Below, piece by piece: positions 62,695-64,000 of a stretch of DNA of 64,000 nt (position 1 is its first letter; the number at the start of each line of letters is the position of its first letter). The translations under genes and the position numbers were made by a program. This stretch comes from Fictibacillus nanhaiensis. Its GTDB lineage: Bacteria > Bacillota > Bacilli > Bacillales > Fictibacillaceae. The stretch lies in contig JAEACG010000002.1 in assembly GCA_016401345.1 (NCBI GenBank), positions 496,001 through 560,000 on the forward strand, given 5' to 3'. The notes beneath the pieces are model-generated. The model saw nothing but the letters and a program-made list of their open reading frames with translations, searched no databases and was not told the DNA's origin.

Positions 62695-63738
62695 ATGGAA
62701 ATACAAACAAATGAGATCGTGAGTTACATTAAAGAACTTGTACATATCCCAAGCCCGTCTGGGAATACAGAAGCTGCAATCGATTTTATGAAATCATTCT
62801 TAGAAAAAAATCAGGTGTCATTTAAAACAACGAACAAAGGTGCTGTGATTGCTACCATTCGAGGTGAGGATGATTCAAAACACCGCCTGTTGACCGCACA
62901 TGTAGATACTTTGGGTGCTATGGTGAAAGAGATTAAAAGCGATGGGCGTCTAAAATTAGACCTAATCGGAGGATTTTATTGGAATACCATTGAAGGTGAA
63001 TATTGCTCTATACATACAAACTCAGGAAAAACGTTTAGCGGCACGATTATGATGCATCAGACAGCCGCACACGTATATAAAGGAATGAACGAATTAAAAC
63101 GGGATGAGAAGAACATGGTCGTTCGAGTAGATGAGGAGTTTCATTCTAAGAAAGATGTTGAAGAAGCGGGAATCTCAGTAGGAGATTTTGTATCTTTCCA
63201 GCCTAGATTCGAACAATTGGATAGTGGATTTGTGAAGTCTCGTCATCTAGATGATAAAGCGAGTGTTGCGATCTTGATGTATGTAATCAAACAGATCAAG
63301 GTCAATTCCATTAAGCTGCCTTACACGACCCATTTTTTGATCAGTAACAATGAAGAGATCGGATATGGTGGTAATTCGAACATTCCAACTGATACAGTCG
63401 AGTATTTAGCGGTAGACATGGGTGCGATCGGTGACGGTCAGGCAACAGATGAATTTACCGTAAGTATCTGTGCAAAAGACTCTGGGGGACCTTACCATCA
63501 TGGGTTAAGAAAACATCTTGTAGATTTAGCAGAAAAACATGATATCGGATATAAAGTTGATATCTATCCTTATTATGGTTCAGATGCAACAGCAGCCATT
63601 CGTGCTGGCGCCGATATTGTGCATGGTCTTATCGGCCCTGGGATTGATGCATCTCATGCTTTTGAGCGTACACATATCAAGTCATTAAAAAATACAACAG
63701 AGCTTATTCACGCATATTTGAAGTCGCCTCTAGTTTAG
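62695..63738 (+). CDS. M42-family aminopeptidase
   Basis: A 347-residue cytosolic metallopeptidase (glutamyl-aminopeptidase/endoglucanase-M type). Two-metal ligands are in TAHVDTLG, RHLDDKAS, NNEEIGYGG (catalytic Glu) and VDMGAIGDG, and a final His in DASHAFERTH. Insert domain about 75-170. GAGAGGGG precedes ATG 62695. The terminator lies 5 bases past the stop. B. subtilis homologues include YsdC, YtoP and FrvX-type proteins; the substrate is uncertain. Confidence 0.93.
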   Translation: MEIQTNEIVSYIKELVHIPSPSGNTEAAIDFMKSFLEKNQVSFKTTNKGAVIATIRGEDDSKHRLLTAHVDTLGAMVKEIKSDGRLKLDLIGGFYWNTIEGEYCSIHTNSGKTFSGTIMMHQTAAHVYKGMNELKRDEKNMVVRVDEEFHSKKDVEEAGISVGDFVSFQPRFEQLDSGFVKSRHLDDKASVAILMYVIKQIKVNSIKLPYTTHFLISNNEEIGYGGNSNIPTDTVEYLAVDMGAIGDGQATDEFTVSICAKDSGGPYHHGLRKHLVDLAEKHDIGYKVDIYPYYGSDATAAIRAGADIVHGLIGPGIDASHAFERTHIKSLKNTTELIHAYLKSPLV

Positions 63739-63743
63739 TCTGC

Positions 63744-63775
63744 AAACCCTTAGCCTTAGCTAAGGGTTTTTCTTT
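63744..63775 (+). terminator. Terminator after the M42 peptidase gene
   Basis: AAACCCTTAGC (63744-63754), loop CTTA, GCTAAGGGTTT, then T's. Confidence 0.9.
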
Positions 63776-63886
63776 TTAAATCTACTCATTGCCACTGAAA
63801 TGAAGTTATGAAGAAGTTTAGAGTAATCGTTGTTGACCAAGGTATGAAACAGAAAAATAAAGTGAAAGATGATAGGCAGAGGAGTG

Positions 63887-64000
63887 ATGAAAAAAATGTC
63901 ATATCTGCCAAAAAAACAACCTCTTTCACCTAGTTTTGATGAAAACGTTCAGTATATGAAAAATCAACTAGGCGTTGACATAAGTTTTGATTGTATTCAT
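63887..64000 (+). CDS. GerA-family spore germination protein, N-terminal part only
   Basis: An open frame runs from ATG 63887 (or ATG 63896, which has better spacing from GAGGAG) to the window edge. The residues MSYLPKKQPLSPSFDENVQY, then MKNQLGVDISFDCIH, match the start of GerA-type A subunits of nutrient germinant receptors, which often begin SLEENIxYLKxxLG. The rest lies outside the window, so the domain cannot be checked. Confidence 0.65.
   Translation, partial: MKKMSYLPKKQPLSPSFDENVQYMKNQLGVDISFDCIH

Overview
The window is about 64 kb of chromosome from a low-GC, endospore-forming member of the Bacillaceae. The gene order nfeD-floA-yqfC-yqfD-phoH-pgpH-ybeY-dgkA-cdd-era-recO-ccpN-yqfL-yqxD-dnaG-sigA-cccA-trmK-yqfO-ispH-yqfQ-cshB-nfo-zur-yqfX-ispG-yqfZ-yqgC-sodA-yqgE-pbpA-pst follows the Bacillus subtilis yqe/yqf/yqg region closely. 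Sporulation genes (yqfC, yqfD, a GerA-type germination gene at the right edge), frequent TTG/GTG starts and strong AGGAGG-type ribosome sites agree with this. A Fictibacillus-like genus is a plausible guess but is not proven from the sequence.

Layout. 1-8650: membrane and envelope genes (FloA), sporulation proteins, then an RNA-processing, c-di-AMP and GTPase operon. 8651-15165: a dispersed palindromic repeat, recO, the ccpN-yqfL regulators, and the dnaG-sigA macromolecular synthesis operon. 15166-18205: an acyl-CoA dehydrogenase and acyl-CoA ligase operon behind a good promoter with a near-consensus cre (CcpA) site. 18446-25234: cytochrome c, trmK-yqfO, ispH and yqfQ on the minus strand, cshB-nfo, and a DUF2624 gene. 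25335-32375: a purine permease and two metal-uptake loci. One is a manganese ABC operon with a MntR-like operator, whose ATPase gene is interrupted by a -1 frame disruption at an A7 run. The other is a znuC-znuB-zur operon with a Zur-like box and no binding-protein gene. 32446-38547: DUF1540, yqfX, a large inverted repeat, ispG, yqfZ, a DUF1002 gene, a DUF1189 gene and a Na/Pi cotransporter. 39258-39891: six tRNA genes (Asn, Met-type CAT, His, a second CAT, Ser, Phe). 40109-49314: sodA, yqgE, pbpA, and the pstSCAB-phoU operon behind a textbook PhoP box.

The least ordinary part is 50642-58496, a tightly packed four-gene cassette that replaces nothing in the B. subtilis order. It encodes an HTH-DUF4912 protein, a GH57 branching-enzyme-like domain fused to a GT4 glycosyltransferase, a sugar-nucleotide transferase fused to a phosphohexomutase-like domain whose catalytic motifs are all degraded, and a GH15 glucoamylase-like hydrolase. 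Together these could activate, polymerise, branch and break down an intracellular alpha-glucan, independently of glgBCDAP. After it come rpmG, 5-formyl-THF cyclo-ligase, a DUF92 protein, mobA, a HAD phosphatase, a hypothetical membrane protein, an M42 aminopeptidase and the start of a GerA-family gene.

Regulatory points of interest: two genes (yqfC and the DUF1540 gene) have their ribosome-binding site inside the 3' arm of a terminator-like hairpin, with the U-tract serving as the spacer to ATG. Three copies and one remnant of a Bacillaceae-type palindromic intergenic repeat are also present, one copy having two outward-facing right arms.
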